Assembly: GCA_902729315.2 (NCBI GenBank)
Contig: LR746264.1
Location: 870,501 to 934,500 of the forward strand
Length of the DNA stretch: 64,000 nucleotides
Direction: 5' to 3'
From: Spirodela intermedia
Taxonomy: Eukaryota > Streptophyta > Magnoliopsida > Alismatales > Araceae
Shown: positions 60,381 to 64,000 of the stretch, piece after piece
Layout of the letters: the number at the start of each line of letters is the position of its first letter
Numbering within the stretch: position 1 is the stretch's first letter
Notes under the pieces: generated by a model
What the model was told of the DNA's origin: nothing
The model's input: the letters and a program-made list of their open reading frames with translations, nothing else
Database searches by the model: none
Position numbers and translations under genes: made by a program

Positions 60381-63300
60381 TGATTTGATCCTTGCATCCC
60401 CTAATCACTTCTAGAAAGGACAATGAGCAACTTGCCTCAACAACGACATGCCCATCAACCAGACTACGAAAGTTTCTAATTAAAGGGGATAGAGAATTTT
60501 AGGGCATTGACTATGAGAATGTCCTATTAATAAGTGTTATATTAAAGGGGAGAGGGGGGAGGGAAGGAAAATAATAAAGGTGGTTCTTGTTGAGGACAAG
60601 TGGAGATCAGGCCTCTTGAAATCGTCACCATTTTCAAAGGGTTTTATCAATGATATAGATATTTTCTTTACATCCATTTTTGTGTTCTCACATTAATTTC
60701 TAAGACTTCTTCTTTAAACTCAGTGGGTCTTATCGAATTATTATCAAAGCCTCATGATGCTCATATCAAGTGATAATGTTGAACAATTGGAAAATCAATT
60801 TGACAAGCTCCATCAAAATCTATCTTGTATCAAATGAAATTTGACTATCCTCTTGGAGTGGGTAAGACCACAACTAGAGTTTTTCATACTGGAGTGGGAA
60901 AAAACTTATCTTCGATTGTCACATGTTCCTCCCAACAGGCCACTAATCAACAAAGATGAAGAGGAGTCAAGTTAAAATTCATCAAACCCTTTTCTTGGTC
61001 AAGAGGGAGGACTGCTCTTATTGAATTGGCCACACCACAATGACTTAACCAAAAGGGGATCACAATAGTTACAACTTCCAACCCAAATTTGTTTGAACTA
61101 TGGTATGGTTTTCATAAACTCAAAATACTTTTTTTTAATAATAAAAATCTAAAGGGATGAGTTTTTTAGGCTAATTTTTTTTGTATGTTCATTGGCTAAC
61201 TAGTCTTCAGAAACTAATAGTGTGTTAATAAGACTTGAAAGCAAGCCCTCACCTAGTTCAAATGGCTAGTTGAGAGAAAAACTTTTAGAAATTATGAGTA
61301 CCTTCACCATCAGTCATTAGAGTATTTTAACAAAAATCAGTTGGAGTCCCTTTACCAACATTTTTTAGAAATTAAATACTATAACTTTGTGGCAATATAT
61401 TTTAAAAAGAATTAGTATTTGTGGTAATAAGAAGTTTTTCTAAATTAATCCTCAAAAACACATTCCTTAAGAGATTAAAACAAGATGTCCAAGCCGAAGG
61501 TTATCTCTTGGAATTTTTAAGACTGAAGGTAATGATACATTTTGTGCAAAAGGTGGAAGCCAAGAATTTTGTACTCATCTTTGAAGGTAAAAGAAGAACA
61601 CAAAATATCAAAATTATTAGGTTTGATCCAACAAACTAAGATTATCTTATCAAGCATCAAAAAGGTTTTGAGTTTTTTCCTAGTTGATGAAGAGAAACTA
61701 AGGGGACCAAGACCATAGTGCCAATATGATTCATGAAGGTTAAGTTCTAGGAAAAATCAAATGACTAACTCTAAAACCCTAAAAAATCTAAGTCATGTAC
61801 TCAAAGTAAGCACTTCTCATGTAATGAGAAATACACTTTGCGACATGGGTGTTAGCACAATTTGTAAATCATACCAATCAGTGAGGACTACTAAAATCAA
61901 GATGAATCAGACTTTTAAATTGAAGCACAAATCATTGTTAGACACTACAAAATGAAACTTAACTAACACACAATTCACAAAAAATATCATTAAGGAAGAA
62001 CCATCATCTTGAACCTCTAAATTTTGAGGTTATATTGAGGGGAAATTAGTCATAATACTTGTAGACAGTAAAGTTACATAGTTTTATCTCAAGACAAATT
62101 AATCATGAATTGAATTTCTCAATCATGACAACATCGTAGTTCTAAATAGTAGTTCTGATTGGAGATAAGGTAGGCAACATAGGATTTTGTTGAGTCATTT
62201 TTTAAAAGCTGCAATTTCTTATAGTGATCAAAGATTCCTAACATCTTCCTCTAAAAAACATGAATCTTTACTAGAAATCAAATAAATGTATACTATGAAA
62301 AAAAATTGAGCTAAATATAGAACAAAATATTATATCACTTCAAATCAACGAAAAACACATTTAGGCTGACCCCTAATCTAAATAATAAATTATTTATCTG
62401 AAAATATTATTGAAGGTTATTTAATAAAGGAATAGCTTTGTACAGAATTTGAGAAATTTCGTTCCTCAAAGTGTAACCATGTAATTATATTGTCTCTTCA
62501 AAGGTTATACTTGATCATGTAATTATATTATAACTTGACTCTAAATCCATCAAAGTGTGACCATTTTGTATCCTCATACTCAAAAGGACAAGATCAAGTA
62601 GCTCATTCAAGATATATGTATCATTAGTAATTCAACTTTTATTCAATCTCATCATTTTTTAAAAGGATAGCTCATGAACTTTTGCATGAACTATCACATA
62701 GTCAATGGATTCACTATTTTTAATAAATCTTTGATTCCATTCATCAAATATTTCTTGAAAAAATTACAAGGTACCTCTACTTTCCCAAGATCATTTTAAA
62801 AATAGAATATCATCAAATTTAAATAAAGAATTAATTCATCTTGAAGACAACATTGTGAATGCACAAGAGACTACACATTTCTCATCATGCTATTATGTCT
62901 TGCCAATACACTTGAGAACCTTCAAGTCCTCATGAATTGCATTTTTTAGGAACTCTTTCATAAATTTATTCTAGTCTTCTTTAATAATACCTTGACTTTT
63001 AGGTTTAATAATGACAAACATGCATAACACCGATTTTGAGCTTTTATCTTTACTTCATACAAATCAATTATATGTTAACCCAGAAAAAGTGTGGATATGA
63101 ATACAATATAATAGTTGAGACATTGTGTCTTTGCCAATAACATAGGCGATGTATCAAGAGAAGATACAAGTAGTGTTAAATTGGTCATCTCTTACAAATT
63201 TTTGAGAAGTTTGAGAATTTTTGGGCTTTATTAGGTGATGTTGGTACTCATATGGCTAGATAAATCAAGAGAGATGATGAATTAATTTTTGACTTTTTTA

Positions 63301-64000
63301 ATTAAGTATAATCATTTTTTTCTTATTTTTTGAATAACTCAATAATATTTATATATTAATATATAGATAAAAATAAATTATGCATATCAGATTCTAGAGT
63401 GGTTCAAACAAATTATTTTGGCTTACATTTACTTTTGAAGACTCCACCTTGATTTCACTTGGAATAGATTTAATTTTATTAAGATCAAGAACCTCTAATA
63501 TCTCTAAGTTCCATAAAACTATGACTACTTAACTTAGAATCTTAATCTAAGAATTCTTAGGTCTCCTAATTATAGACACACTATAAGTGCCTCAACTAAC
63601 CCACACATTATTAATTAAAATATAAACAAAAAATAATATAATAAAATATTATTGTAGCCTTTATATTTCATTTGCATGTAGTAAGAGTTAATAATGGAGT
63701 TGAAAAGTATTAAGGCATAGGAGAAAGTGTTTGAAACTTAGAATGGTATCCACATCTCCTTTGAAATTATCAGACCTCATACTTATATTTTAAAAAATTG
63801 AGATAAGGTGACATAGAAGAAGAATGTTTGTTCAAGCAAGTATCACCATTTGAAACTCATTTCTTTTCACTTTTGCCATAATGTGGGCAAAATAACCCCT
63901 TTATGAAGAAGGCTAGATTGCCTCCTTTTGGCTCTTTTCAGATCAAATAGTTGAATTTAAGGGAGTCTTAATGGGCCACATGGATTCTGAAAAAATAAAA
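60381..64000. other. AT-rich region with possible retroelement remains
   Basis: No intact gene. ATTATCAAAGCCTCATGATG near 60738 resembles a decayed tRNA-Met primer-binding site of an LTR retrotransposon (the usual TGGTATCAGAGC with G-to-A changes). Short frames at 61421-61639 and 61761-61955 may be relics of its protein genes; I cannot identify them. Confidence 0.4.

Overview
This window is nuclear DNA of a flowering plant, most likely a monocot or an early-diverging angiosperm; I cannot name the species. The evidence is spliced genes with GT-AG introns, plant-only families (YABBY, MIKC MADS-box, LONGIFOLIA, SnRK1 beta, proline-rich HMA protein), a nuclear tRNA-Asp, GC-rich exons set in very AT-rich spacers, and abundant (GA)n/(CT)n microsatellites. 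No bacterial, phage or CRISPR structure is present.

Layout. 1-3.1 kb is an AT-rich spacer. 3.1-19.3 kb is a gene island: a LONGIFOLIA-type protein (+, 4083-7302), a MES11-like methylesterase (+, 7898-11021), an RRM protein related to the RNA-binding half of cyclophilin 33 (-, 13103-14168), tRNA-Asp(GUC) (-, 14716-14787) and a seven-exon YABBY gene of the DROOPING LEAF/CRABS CLAW type (+, 16555-19245). After a 4.3 kb spacer come an eight-exon SEPALLATA-like MADS-box gene (+, 23546-27253) and an RCC1-repeat gene (-, 28035-32593).

From 33.4 to 38.6 kb lie a purine tract of about 480 bp and two related, unrecognised two-membrane-segment small proteins (34535-34942 and 38103-38546). 39.6-45.4 kb is a gene-poor AT-rich stretch. 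From 46.8 kb: a SnRK1 beta subunit (+, 46786-51292), two neighbouring DUF4408/DUF761-like acidic membrane proteins (53051-53608 and 54430-55071), a small membrane protein (-, 56210-56524) and a Pi21/HIPP-like metal-binding protein with Pro repeats and a CaaX end (-, 57441-58422). A decayed copy of the second DUF4408/DUF761-like gene sits at 59980-60380. The rest is AT-rich sequence, probably with retroelement remains.

The most notable points are the YABBY-SEPALLATA gene pair (recalled as neighbours in rice too), the tandem small membrane proteins with a shared DW[LI][IL]PF...YYYxCFxGGCF signature, the expanded DUF4408/DUF761-like family with a pseudogene, and the HMA protein with four in-frame 42-bp repeats. 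Exon limits were worked out by hand from splice sites, reading phase and remembered family sequences; no alignment was run.
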